Part shown: positions 8,114-16,211 of the stretch, piece after piece
How positions within the stretch are numbered: position 1 is the first letter of the stretch
How the letters are laid out: every line of letters starts with the position of its first letter
Origin: Dinoroseobacter sp049800835
Lineage (GTDB): Bacteria > Pseudomonadota > Alphaproteobacteria > Rhodobacterales > Rhodobacteraceae
Direction: 5' to 3'
Length of the DNA: 64,000 bases
Assembly: GCF_049800835.1 (NCBI RefSeq)
Contig: NZ_JBNAFU010000004.1
Location: 193,620 to 257,619 of the forward strand
Made by a program: the position numbers and the translations under genes
Notes under the pieces: generated by a model
Told to the model about the DNA's origin: nothing
Databases searched by the model: none
What the model saw: the letters and a program-made list of their open reading frames with translations, nothing else

Positions 8114-8770
8114 ATGTTCTTCATGACCCGCAAGAAAGCCCAGATGATTACGCCGGACGAGGCGTTGCCCGGACGCACACAAGCCATTCCCACCGCCGAG
8201 ATGCATTTCGTCTCCGGCCGTCCGCTGCGTGCGGATGTGCCCGACGGGATGGACGAAGCGATGTTCGGGATGGGCTGTTTCTGGGGGGTTGAACGGATGT
8301 TCTGGTCGCTGGACGGCGTCTGGACGACGATGGTCGGCTATGCCGGTGGGTTTACGCAAAACCCGACATATCAGGAGGTTTGCTCTGGGCAGACTGGTCA
8401 CAACGAAGTTGTTCGCGTGATCTATGATCCGTCGAAGGTCAGCTATGAGGACCTGCTGAGAGTTTTCTGGGAAGGCCATGACCCCACGCAGGGCATGCGC
8501 CAGGGCAACGATGTGGGCACGCAATATCGCTCGGGCATCTATGCCTACTCGCCCGCGCAGAAGGCCGCGGCCGAAGCCAGCAAAGCCGCGTTCGCGCCGA
8601 AACTGGCGGCGGCAGGCTACGGTGCGGTGACAACGGAAATCATCGATGCGCCCGAGTTTTATTTTGCCGAGGATTATCATCAACAGTACCTCGCCAAGAA
8701 CCCCGGCGGATACTGCGGGATCGGTGGGACAGGCGTTTCATGCCCGATCGGAACCGGCGCACAGGCGTGA
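8114..8770 (+). CDS. msrA: Peptide-methionine (S)-S-oxide reductase MsrA
   Basis: A 218-residue repair enzyme that reduces methionine-S-sulfoxide in proteins. The catalytic cysteine is C55 in the GCFWG motif, and the tail GGYCGIGGTGVSC holds C201 and C210, the likely resolving cysteines recycled by thioredoxin. The family signatures GYAGG, YDP and GTQYRSGIY are all present. The start at 8114 has AAGGAGG seven bases upstream; upstream in-frame sequence overlaps the divergent gene and is not coding. The N-terminal extension of about 45 residues before the core is usual for the longer MsrA class. Confidence 0.96.
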   Translation: MFFMTRKKAQMITPDEALPGRTQAIPTAEMHFVSGRPLRADVPDGMDEAMFGMGCFWGVERMFWSLDGVWTTMVGYAGGFTQNPTYQEVCSGQTGHNEVVRVIYDPSKVSYEDLLRVFWEGHDPTQGMRQGNDVGTQYRSGIYAYSPAQKAAAEASKAAFAPKLAAAGYGAVTTEIIDAPEFYFAEDYHQQYLAKNPGGYCGIGGTGVSCPIGTGAQA

Positions 8771-8835
8771 GCCATGCTTGCGAGTAGGCGCGCGAGGGCC
8801 TAAGGGGGCGGCAACTGATCCAACGGAGCTGCCCC

Positions 8836-9708
8836 ATGCCCACCTTTACAGCGCTGACCACATTGGCTGGCAAAGCCCCGGCCGAAGCGCTCGGCGACGC
8901 GATGGAGCGTCTTGATCCCGAGCCGACAGGTGTCGGGGTCTTCGAAATCGAAGACGGATCGGGGCTCTGGGAGGTTGGCGGATATTTCACGGAAAGCCCG
9001 GATATTGCCGGGCTTGCCTTGCTTGCGGCGGGGTTTGGCGCAAAGCCGTTCACCGTGTCCGAATTGCCCGAGACCGATTGGGTCGCCAAGGTCAAACGCG
9101 AACTGGCACCGGTTCGGGCGGGGCGATTTCTGCTTTATGGCAGCCATGATGCGGACCGGGTCCCTACGGATGTCGTGCCACTGCTGATCGAGGCGGCAAT
9201 GGCATTTGGCACGGGCCACCATGGGACCACCCAAGGGTGCCTGATCGCATTCGATGAGCTTCTGGAGGCGGGGCGGATCCCGGCGCGGGTACTGGATGTC
9301 GGGTGCGGGACGGCGGTTCTGGCGATGGCAGCGGCGCGGGTTGCGCCGGACGCCACGGTTGTCGCCTCAGACATCGATCCTGTGGCGGTCGAAGTGGCAG
9401 AGGCGAATTTGGCCGCGAATGGCATGGCTGGCCGCGTGTTGTGTCTGGAAGCCACTGGATTGGATCATCCACAGATCGCGGCGCACGAGCCTTACGATCT
9501 GATTTTTGCAAACATTCTGAAAGGCCCGCTGATCGATCTTGCGCCGGAAATTGCGGCGGCATTGGGGCAGGGCGGGTCAGTGATTCTGTCCGGATTACTC
9601 AACGAACAGGCCGAAGACGTGATCAATGCATACAGCTTGGCGGGATTGTCGCTTTCTGCGCGACGCAGCATCGGCGATTGGACCAGTTTGACCCTGACTC
9701 TGCCTTGA
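8836..9708 (+). CDS. prmA: Ribosomal protein L11 methyltransferase
   Basis: A 290-residue SAM-dependent methyltransferase that modifies ribosomal protein L11. The SAM-binding motif I is DVGCGT at residues 154-159, preceded by the PrmA-specific FGTGHHGTT (124-132), and followed by DIDPVAVEVAEANLAANG and FANILKGPLIDLAPEIA, which matches the NIL/NPPF-type substrate motif. The N-terminal L11-recognition domain is shorter and diverged. It lies 65 bases after msrA with a weak ribosome site (ACGGAG), so the pair may be cotranscribed. Confidence 0.93.
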   Translation: MPTFTALTTLAGKAPAEALGDAMERLDPEPTGVGVFEIEDGSGLWEVGGYFTESPDIAGLALLAAGFGAKPFTVSELPETDWVAKVKRELAPVRAGRFLLYGSHDADRVPTDVVPLLIEAAMAFGTGHHGTTQGCLIAFDELLEAGRIPARVLDVGCGTAVLAMAAARVAPDATVVASDIDPVAVEVAEANLAANGMAGRVLCLEATGLDHPQIAAHEPYDLIFANILKGPLIDLAPEIAAALGQGGSVILSGLLNEQAEDVINAYSLAGLSLSARRSIGDWTSLTLTLP

Positions 9709-9771
9709 TCTCTGCACATTTCGCGCGGGGATGCTAATCTGGGCCTGTTACGAGTTTACAGGTGCGAGTCT

Positions 9772-10095
9772 ATGTCCCGCGACGAACAGATGTCTGCAAT
9801 GGCCTCCCGGATTGACCGGATCGAAATCGCGCATGCGCGTCAGCGCAAAGCCGATATGTTGCGTTTGAACCGCGAGCACCGTGTGCCCGGATCCTGGCTG
9901 CCGCTCAGCAAGGTTGTCTTACTGTTCGCCATGGTCATCGGGCTGAAATCCGTCGCGGTCGCGAGCATGGGGGAAGCGGCTTATCGTGGCCATGTTCAGG
10001 GCATGAGCGACGGTACGACATTCGAGCGTCTGTTGGGCATCCTGTTGACGCCCGATGCGATGACGCTCGAAATCGCGCAGTACCTGTCGTTCTAG
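9772..10095 (+). CDS. Small single-helix membrane protein, unknown function
   Basis: A 107-residue protein. The N-terminal 40 residues are charged and helical (SRIDRIEIAHARQRKADMLRLNREHR), a single hydrophobic helix spans about 45-65, and a short outer domain follows. I do not recognise the family. The start codon follows a short leader (TTACAGGTGCGAGTCT). It converges with the DUF1127 gene, with nine bases between stop codons and a GC-rich hairpin (10098-10117) across the junction. Confidence 0.65.
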   Translation: MSRDEQMSAMASRIDRIEIAHARQRKADMLRLNREHRVPGSWLPLSKVVLLFAMVIGLKSVAVASMGEAAYRGHVQGMSDGTTFERLLGILLTPDAMTLEIAQYLSF

Positions 10096-10104
10096 GCGGC
10101 GCGC

Positions 10105-10308
10105 TTAGCCGCGCGCCTTGCCTGAAAGGCCGACCTTGTCGATGTCGGCGCGTACCAATCCGATGTCCAGCAACTCACGATCCGACAGCGCGCGCAGCAT
10201 GCGGCGTGTCTGGTGGATGCGGTAGGCATCGATTGCGGCGCGAAACAGTGCGCCAAGGTCGAACGCAGGTCCGGTGGCAGAAGGTTTGCTGACAGCAGTG
10301 TAGGCCAT
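10105..10308 (-). CDS. DUF1127 domain small protein
   Basis: A 67-residue protein whose second half contains the DUF1127 motif MLRALSDRELLDIGLVRADID at residues 38-57, an arginine-rich helix found in small alphaproteobacterial proteins. Some homologues bind RNA and affect phosphate or carbon metabolism, but no function is assigned here. The start at 10308 has GAGGAT seven bases upstream; the longer frame to 10359 has no ribosome site. Divergent from ruvC. Confidence 0.8.
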   Translation of the reverse strand: MAYTAVSKPSATGPAFDLGALFRAAIDAYRIHQTRRMLRALSDRELLDIGLVRADIDKVGLSGKARG

Positions 10309-10536
10309 GATGATATCCTCGGATGTGGGCGGTTTTTTCTTTGTGTTTGTGACCCGCATCTAGGAGGGGTCGCGCACCGGCACAATTGCTAAACCTGCAT
10401 GGCTTCCCCGATCATATTGCATAACGAAAGCGGCGGTGCCCGGGGGCCGATCCGGTATCATGACGGGATTGGTTGTTGGCAGATGTTCCTGTTTCGTGCT
10501 AACCACGCATAGAGCAGATAAAATTACGGGGGAAAG

Positions 10537-11043
10537 ATGCGCGTATTGGGCATCGACCCGGGGTTGAGGACCCTCGGTTGGGGGGTCATCGACGTCACAG
10601 GCAGTCGGCTTCGGCATGTTGAGAATGGCGAGATCACATCGCACGGGAAGGCGTTGGCGACGCGCCTTCTGAGCCTTCATGTGCAACTGACCGAGATCGT
10701 CGCACGGTTCGCTCCGAATGCAGCGGCGGTTGAGCATACGTTCGTCAACAAGGATGCAAGCGGCACGCTGAAGCTGGGCCAGGCCCGGGCGATTGCGCTG
10801 GTGGTGCCTGCGGCGGCCGGGCTGGATGTGGCTGAGTACGCGCCAAACCACATCAAGAAAACCGTTGTGGGCGTCGGACACGCCGCCAAGGAACAGGTTC
10901 AGCATATGGTCAAGCTGCAATTGCCGGGCGCGGTTCTTGCGGGTCCGGATGCTGCGGATGCGCTGGCAATCGCGATGTGTCATGCATTCCACCTGCAATC
11001 GCGCAAGCGGGTTGTCGCGTCACAAGTCGGCGGTGTGGCATGA
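10537..11043 (+). CDS. ruvC: Holliday junction resolvase RuvC
   Basis: A 168-residue endonuclease that cuts Holliday junctions during recombinational repair. The four acidic metal ligands sit at D7, E66, D138 and D141, the same numbering as in E. coli RuvC. ATG is preceded by GGGGGAAAG. The stop overlaps the ruvA start (ATGA), so the genes are coupled. The 228-base region upstream, shared with the DUF1127 gene, must hold the ruv promoter; I see no clear LexA/SOS box. Confidence 0.97.
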   Translation: MRVLGIDPGLRTLGWGVIDVTGSRLRHVENGEITSHGKALATRLLSLHVQLTEIVARFAPNAAAVEHTFVNKDASGTLKLGQARAIALVVPAAAGLDVAEYAPNHIKKTVVGVGHAAKEQVQHMVKLQLPGAVLAGPDAADALAIAMCHAFHLQSRKRVVASQVGGVA

Positions 11044-11729
11044 TCGGAATGCTGTCGGGCGTGGTCGCGTATCGCAGTAGTGACCATGTGATGCTGGATG
11101 TGCGGGGCGTGGGATACGTTGTGTACTGTTCGGACCGAACGCTTGCCGCGCTGCCGGGACCGGGGGAGGCGGCGGTCCTCTACACCGATCTTCTGGTACG
11201 TGAGGATCTCTTGCAATTGTTCGGGTTTGCCACGCTGCTGGAAAAGGAGTGGCACCGATTGCTGATGAGTGTTCAGGGGATCGGGGCGAAAGCGTCTTTG
11301 TCCATCCTGTCCGCCTTGGGGGCCGACGGGGTAAGCCGGGCCATTGCCCTTGGTGATTGGGCGGCGGTGAAGGCCGCTCAGGGCGTGGGTCCGAAGATCG
11401 CGCAGCGCGTGGTCAACGAACTGAAGGAAAAGGCGCCGCAGGTGATGGCCATGGGCGCAACCCTGTCCGCGGTGGTCCAGGAGCCAGATGGAGCGGCCGC
11501 CGCAACGGGCATCGAGCCCGCAGCGGCGGCGCCCCCGCCCTTTCAGGCGGGTGCAGGGCGCGCCGTGGATAGTGCAGCCCATCAGGCGTCTGCGCTCTCG
11601 GCGCTGGTCAATCTGGGGTACGGGCAGGGAGAGGCTGCGAGCGCGGTGGCGCAGGCTTGTGCCGACGGGGCGTCCACTGAAGCCGATGTCATCCGGGGCG
11701 CGCTGCGCCTTTTGGCGCCGAAGGGATAA
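11040..11729 (+). CDS. ruvA: Holliday junction DNA helicase subunit RuvA
   Basis: A 229-residue protein that binds the four-way junction and loads RuvB. It begins MIGMLSGVVAYRSSDHVMLDVRGVGY (OB fold), has the two helix-hairpin-helix motifs around QGIGAKASLSILSALG and QGVGPKIAQRVVNELK, and ends with the RuvB-contacting domain III (SALVNLGYGQGEAASAV). The linker between domains II and III is long and Ala/Pro-rich, which explains why it exceeds the usual 200 residues. The start overlaps ruvC by four bases. Confidence 0.96.
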   Translation: MIGMLSGVVAYRSSDHVMLDVRGVGYVVYCSDRTLAALPGPGEAAVLYTDLLVREDLLQLFGFATLLEKEWHRLLMSVQGIGAKASLSILSALGADGVSRAIALGDWAAVKAAQGVGPKIAQRVVNELKEKAPQVMAMGATLSAVVQEPDGAAAATGIEPAAAAPPPFQAGAGRAVDSAAHQASALSALVNLGYGQGEAASAVAQACADGASTEADVIRGALRLLAPKG

Positions 11730-11735
11730 GCGACC

Positions 11736-12785
11736 ATGTCCGACCCCGATCCCATGCTGCGCCCGCACCCGATCCCCGAAGAGCGCGAAGGTGCCGACCG
11801 AGCGCTCAGACCACAGATCCTCGAGGAGTTCATCGGCCAGGCAGAGGCGCGCGCCAACCTGCGAGTGTTTATCGAAAGCGCGAAACAGCGTGGCGAAGCG
11901 ATGGACCACGTGCTGTTTCACGGTCCGCCCGGTCTGGGCAAGACCACGTTGGCGCAGATCATGGCCCGCGAACTTGGGGTGAACTTTCGGATGACCTCCG
12001 GGCCGGTCCTCGCAAAGGCGGGTGATCTGGCAGCGCTGCTGACCAATCTCGACCCGCGGGACGTGCTGTTCATCGATGAAATTCACCGCCTGAACCCGGC
12101 TGTCGAAGAGGTGCTCTATCCCGCGATGGAGGATTTCGAGCTCGATCTGGTGATCGGCGAAGGGCCTGCGGCAAGGACTGTCCGGATCGAGCTGCAACCC
12201 TTCACGCTCGTTGGCGCGACGACGCGGCTGGGGCTTCTGACGACCCCTTTGCGTGACCGGTTCGGCATCCCCGTCCGATTGCAATTCTACGCGGTGCCCG
12301 AATTGCAGGAGATCGTGAGCCGGGGCGCGCGCCTTTTGGGGGTCGGGGCCGAGCCGGGTGGCATTGCCGAGATTGCCCGGCGCGCGCGCGGAACCCCGAG
12401 GATTGCCGGGCGCTTGCTGCGCCGGGTCGTTGATTTCGCCCTGGTCGAGGCAGATGGTGTCATCACCAAAGCCGTGGCCGATCACGCGCTGACCCGGCTG
12501 GGCGTAGATGCCGCTGGTCTGGACGGAGGCGACCGGCGCTATCTGACCTTGCTGGCTGAAAACTATGCAGGCGGACCGGTGGGGATCGAGACAATCGCTG
12601 CGGCCTTGTCGGAGGCGCGCGATGCAGTCGAAGAGGTGATCGAGCCTTACCTGTTGCAACAGGGCTTCCTGCAGCGCACCCCGCGCGGGCGGATGCTGGC
12701 GGCAAAGGCGTGGACTCATCTGGGCCTGAACGCACCGTCAGCTTCGGGGCAAAACGACCTGTTCGAACCGCCTGACCCAGCTTGA
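11736..12785 (+). CDS. ruvB: Holliday junction branch migration ATPase RuvB
   Basis: A 349-residue AAA+ motor that drives branch migration with RuvA. Walker A is GPPGLGKTT at 63-71 and Walker B LFIDEIHRL with D114 and E115; the sensor region GATTRLGLLTTPLRDRFG and C-terminal winged helix (GGPVGIETIAAALSE, YLLQQGFLQRTPRGR) are intact. It follows ruvA by six bases. The start ATG at 11736 lies just after GGGATAAGCGACC. Confidence 0.97.
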   Translation: MSDPDPMLRPHPIPEEREGADRALRPQILEEFIGQAEARANLRVFIESAKQRGEAMDHVLFHGPPGLGKTTLAQIMARELGVNFRMTSGPVLAKAGDLAALLTNLDPRDVLFIDEIHRLNPAVEEVLYPAMEDFELDLVIGEGPAARTVRIELQPFTLVGATTRLGLLTTPLRDRFGIPVRLQFYAVPELQEIVSRGARLLGVGAEPGGIAEIARRARGTPRIAGRLLRRVVDFALVEADGVITKAVADHALTRLGVDAAGLDGGDRRYLTLLAENYAGGPVGIETIAAALSEARDAVEEVIEPYLLQQGFLQRTPRGRMLAAKAWTHLGLNAPSASGQNDLFEPPDPA

Positions 12786-12862
12786 ACCAGACGATTTGTC
12801 TTGGCGTGGGCACGGCGATATGCCTGCCCGGATACAAAACAGACCTAAGAAAGAGGCGCCAC

Positions 12863-13489
12863 ATGGAGCCTGAACAGATCACCTCCTTGTTCACGCGCAG
12901 CGACGAAAGCTACCTTTGTGCGCGTTGGGGACGTCCACAGGCGCCGGTCGTTTTCGGGGTTGAGGAGGAAACCCTTTCCGTCATGAAGGGCGCGCTGGAG
13001 GCTGTTGCCACCCTTGCGGGCCTTGAGGTGATCGAGACCGACCCCGAATTGGGCAGCAACCTGATGATCTTTTTCCTGCGCGATTGGCAGGAATTGATCG
13101 ACACGCCGAACCTCGACCGGCTGATCCCGGATCTGGCGCCGCTGGTGACGCGTTTACGACAGGCAGACGCGAACCAGTACCGGTTTTTCCGGTTCGACGC
13201 GGCGGGCGGCATCAAGGCCGCGTTCGTTTTCGTCCGGATGGATGCCGAGATGTCGAAGGTTCCGGCGGAAACCATCGCCCTGAGCCAGGCAGTTCAGACA
13301 ATCCTGTTATGGTCTGACACTGCTTTCACCGATGCCTCGCCGCTCGCGGTGTTGCCCGGAGTTGGTGCTATCCTGCGCCCGGAGATCGGGGATTTGATCC
13401 GCGCCGCCTACGATCCGGTCCTGCCGGTCGCGGCGACAGATCCAACCCACGCCCTGCGGCTCGCGGCCCGGATCGGAGCGCTGCAATGA
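12863..13489 (+). CDS. Conserved protein of unknown function between ruvB and ybgC
   Basis: A 208-residue soluble protein that I do not recognise. It has no signal peptide or membrane segment and looks like a compact alpha/beta protein: GRPQAPVVFGVEEETLSVMKGALEAV, then ELGSNLMIFFLRDWQELID, then KAAFVFVRMDAEMSKVPAETIALSQAVQTILLWSD. The start at 12863 is supported by AAGAGG upstream; the frame opens earlier at 12782. Its stop overlaps the ybgC start (ATGA), tying it to the Tol-Pal operon rather than only to ruv. Confidence 0.75.
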   Translation: MEPEQITSLFTRSDESYLCARWGRPQAPVVFGVEEETLSVMKGALEAVATLAGLEVIETDPELGSNLMIFFLRDWQELIDTPNLDRLIPDLAPLVTRLRQADANQYRFFRFDAAGGIKAAFVFVRMDAEMSKVPAETIALSQAVQTILLWSDTAFTDASPLAVLPGVGAILRPEIGDLIRAAYDPVLPVAATDPTHALRLAARIGALQ

Positions 13490-13884
13490 CCGGTCCCCAC
13501 CTGTGGCCGGTGCGGGTGTATTATGAGGATACTGACCTCGCGGGCATTGTCTATTATGCCAACTACCTTCGGTTCATCGAAAGGGCGCGGACGGAATACG
13601 TGCGGGAGCTGGGCATAGACCAGACAACGCTGAAGTCAGAAGAAGATATCGTGTTTGCAGTACGCCGGGTGGAAGCGGATTACCTGAGCCCGGCAAGGTT
13701 TGACGATCAACTGATGGTGAAAACCAGTCTCGACGCGCTGAAGGGGGCCCGGATCGTTCTTGATCAATCGGTTTGGCGTGCCCAGACGTGCCTGTTTTCC
13801 TCAACGGTCACGCTGGTTTGCCTGACAGGGGCCGGGCGACCGGCGCGCCTGCCCGCCGCGCTGAAGGCGGCCTTTGCGGAATAA
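13486..13884 (+). CDS. ybgC: Tol-Pal-associated acyl-CoA thioesterase YbgC
   Basis: A 132-residue hotdog-fold thioesterase, the usual first gene of tol-pal operons. The signature VYYEDTDLAGIVYYANYLRFIERAR holds the catalytic aspartate D17 and the conserved N-Y-L pattern. In E. coli the enzyme acts on short acyl-CoAs and associates with phospholipid synthesis proteins. Coupled to the unknown gene upstream by ATGA; 103 bases separate it from tolQ, and that gap holds a small GCGCC-AAA-GGCGC hairpin. Confidence 0.93.
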   Translation: MTGPHLWPVRVYYEDTDLAGIVYYANYLRFIERARTEYVRELGIDQTTLKSEEDIVFAVRRVEADYLSPARFDDQLMVKTSLDALKGARIVLDQSVWRAQTCLFSSTVTLVCLTGAGRPARLPAALKAAFAE

Positions 13885-13987
13885 CGCGCGCAGTGGTGCT
13901 TTCTCTTTCCTTGTTGCGCCAGTTCGCGTAACCTGCCGCCCATAAACAAGCGCGCCAAAGGCGCCGGACAAAGGCAGTAACAGGCTC

Positions 13988-14662
13988 ATGACACCCGAGG
14001 TTGACTTCTCGTTCCTCGCGCTGTTTGCGCGGGCGACTTTTACGGTTCAATTGGTGATGATCGGGCTGATCGCCATGTCCTTCTGGTCATGGTCGATCAT
14101 CATCCAGAAATGGCTGACCTACAGGCGGGCGCGGTCCGAGGCGCTGGCATTCGATAGCGCGTTCTGGTCAGGCGAGCCGCTGGACGATCTTTTCGATGAA
14201 ATCGGTCCTGCGCCCGACGGACCTGCGCAGCAGGTATTCGCGGCTGGCATGACGGAATGGCGACGGTCCCAACGAGAGACAGGAGATTTGATTGCCGGGG
14301 CGCAGCAGCGGATAGACCGGTCCATGGATGTGGCGATCTCCAAGCAGTCCGAAAGCCTGCGCTACGGCTTGAACTTTCTGGCAACCACCGGGTCAACCGC
14401 GCCTTTCATCGGGTTGTTTGGAACGGTGTGGGGCATCAAGCATGCGTTCGAGCAGATCGCGATCCAGCAGAACACGAACCTCGCAGTTGTGGCACCCGGC
14501 ATCGCCGAGGCGCTGCTGGCGACCGGATTGGGCTTGCTGGCGGCGATCCCGGCAGTTGTGGCCTACAACAAGCTGTCGGCGGATGCGGATCGGATCATCG
14601 GCGGTTATGAGAGTTTCGCGGACGAATTCGCCACGATCCTGTCGCGCCAGTTGGACAGCTGA
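13988..14662 (+). CDS. tolQ: Tol-Pal proton channel subunit TolQ
   Basis: A 224-residue inner-membrane protein of the MotA/TolQ/ExbB family that with TolR converts proton-motive force to work on the outer membrane during division. Three hydrophobic segments are visible: about 20-40, then LNFLATTGSTAPFIGLFGTVWGI, then AEALLATGLGLLAAIPAVVAYN. The TolQ/ExbB core motif with the channel threonines lies in the last two. It is four bases from tolR. Confidence 0.96.
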   Translation: MTPEVDFSFLALFARATFTVQLVMIGLIAMSFWSWSIIIQKWLTYRRARSEALAFDSAFWSGEPLDDLFDEIGPAPDGPAQQVFAAGMTEWRRSQRETGDLIAGAQQRIDRSMDVAISKQSESLRYGLNFLATTGSTAPFIGLFGTVWGIKHAFEQIAIQQNTNLAVVAPGIAEALLATGLGLLAAIPAVVAYNKLSADADRIIGGYESFADEFATILSRQLDS

Positions 14663-14665
14663 CCC

Positions 14666-15160
14666 ATGGTTACGAGCGTCAAACCTCAAGACAGCGGCGG
14701 AAGTCGCAGGCGCGGGCGCGGCAAGCGCGGATCACAGCCGATGTCCGAGATCAATGTCACCCCGTTCGTTGACGTGATGCTTGTGCTTTTGATCATTTTC
14801 ATGGTCGCCGCCCCGCTCTTGACAGTTGGCGTACCGGTCGAACTGCCGCGCACCGCGGCCGATGCCTTGCCCGGTAACGAGGAAGAGCCGCTGACCTTGA
14901 CGATTGCTCCGGATGGGCGCGTGATGATCCAGACCACCGAGGTACCCGCAGCAGACCTGATCCCCCGTCTGCGCGCGATCGCCGCTGAACGGGCCAGCGA
15001 TCAGGTGTTTCTGCGCGCCGATGGGTCCATTCCGTACGCCCGCGTGATGGAAGTGATGGGGGCGCTGAACGCTGGTGGCTTTGCGAATATCGGGCTTGTG
15101 ACGGACACGGGCGGTCCACGTCTTGATGGGAGTGACGCCGCGCCGGAGCCCGAGGGCTAG
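14666..15160 (+). CDS. tolR: Tol-Pal channel subunit TolR
   Basis: A 164-residue ExbD/TolR protein with a basic N-terminus, one transmembrane helix (VDVMLVLLIIFMVAAPLLTVGVPVELP) containing the essential aspartate in PFVDVMLVLL, and a periplasmic domain ending SIPYARVMEVMGALNAGGFANIGLVTD. The arginine/lysine-rich leader (GGSRRRGRGKRGSQ) before MSEINVTPFVD is typical of alphaproteobacteria. Confidence 0.96.
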   Translation: MVTSVKPQDSGGSRRRGRGKRGSQPMSEINVTPFVDVMLVLLIIFMVAAPLLTVGVPVELPRTAADALPGNEEEPLTLTIAPDGRVMIQTTEVPAADLIPRLRAIAAERASDQVFLRADGSIPYARVMEVMGALNAGGFANIGLVTDTGGPRLDGSDAAPEPEG

Positions 15161-15167
15161 GCCCGCC

Positions 15168-16211
15168 GTGTTGAGCGCGCTCACCCGTCGTTTCAGCACC
15201 GGCACGCTCGTGTCGGGGGCAGGTCACCTTGCGATCATTCTTTGGGTGATTTTGGGAGGGACCCTGTTTCGGTCATCCCTCGACCCTGTGCCGGCAACGA
15301 CGAATGTGACGCTGATCTCGGAAGCCGCCCTCGAAGGGCGCGAGGCAACGCGCCCGGAGGTTGTCACCGATGCTCCGGATGCGCCTCAGCCCGCGCCGGT
15401 GGCCGAAGTGCCGGCCCCACCACCCCCGCCGCCCGTTGAAACCCCTCAAGCCGAACCGCCCGAAGTATCCGCCCCTGCGCCTCAGGCACCGCCACTACCA
15501 CCGCCGCCAGCGGATCGTGTCGCTCCTGTTCCGGTGCCCCAACCTCCTGAAGAAGCCCAATTGGCCGAGACCCCGCAAGACGCCGCGACCCCCGATGGTG
15601 CAGGGTCGGAGGCGGCAGAGCCACAAGAGGCCGAAGCGCCGGAGGCGGCAACCACGCGGATCATTACAGAGGCAACGGAGACCGATCCTGACAGCCGGTC
15701 CGAGGAAATTGCGCTCGCCCCCGTCAGCACGCCGCGCCCGCAAGCGCGCCCCAACCGTCCGGTCCGGCAGCCGGAGCCCGAGCCGCAGCCAGAAACCCCT
15801 CAGGACCCGATTGCAAATGCGGTGGCCGAGGCCGTGGCGGAGGCCAGCGATACGCCGCCCGCGGCTGATCCGACACTGCCGGTCGGCCCACCCATGACAG
15901 CGTCAGAGCGAGATGGACTGCGCGTGGCGGTGCAGCAGTGCTGGAACACGGGCAGCCTGTCTTCCGAAGCGCTGCGCACAACCGTGACCGTCGGGGTCCA
16001 GATGGAGCAGGATGGTCGACCAAACGTGGGGTCCATCCGCATGATCGATGCCGAAGGTGGTTCCGAAGCGGCTACCCAGCAAGCCTATGAAGCTGCGCGC
16101 CGGGCAATCATCCGCTGCGGCGCACGTGGATTTGATCTGCCGGTTGAGAAATACGCGCAATGGCGTGATATCGAAATGACATTCAATCCTGAAAGGATGC
16201 GGATCCGATGA
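15168..16211 (+). CDS. tolA: TolA, periplasm-spanning Tol-Pal protein
   Basis: About 347 residues: a short cytoplasmic tail, one N-terminal membrane helix (LVSGAGHLAIILWVILGGTLF), a long Pro/Ala/Glu-rich periplasmic spacer (about residues 60-235) and a C-terminal TolA/TonB-like domain (LRVAVQQCWNTGSLSSEALRTTVTVGVQMEQDGRPNVGSIRMID). I prefer the GTG at 15168, seven bases after the tolR stop with GAGGG and AGG upstream; the in-frame ATG at 15126 would overlap tolR by 35 bases and has no ribosome site. The spacer is proline-rich rather than the alanine/lysine helix of E. coli TolA. Confidence 0.9.
   Translation: MLSALTRRFSTGTLVSGAGHLAIILWVILGGTLFRSSLDPVPATTNVTLISEAALEGREATRPEVVTDAPDAPQPAPVAEVPAPPPPPPVETPQAEPPEVSAPAPQAPPLPPPPADRVAPVPVPQPPEEAQLAETPQDAATPDGAGSEAAEPQEAEAPEAATTRIITEATETDPDSRSEEIALAPVSTPRPQARPNRPVRQPEPEPQPETPQDPIANAVAEAVAEASDTPPAADPTLPVGPPMTASERDGLRVAVQQCWNTGSLSSEALRTTVTVGVQMEQDGRPNVGSIRMIDAEGGSEAATQQAYEAARRAIIRCGARGFDLPVEKYAQWRDIEMTFNPERMRIR

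Noticed and set aside
10980..12719. 579-codon minus-strand open frame opposite ruvA/ruvB
   Set aside because: A high-GC antisense shadow with no recognisable motifs; both sense genes are unambiguous.
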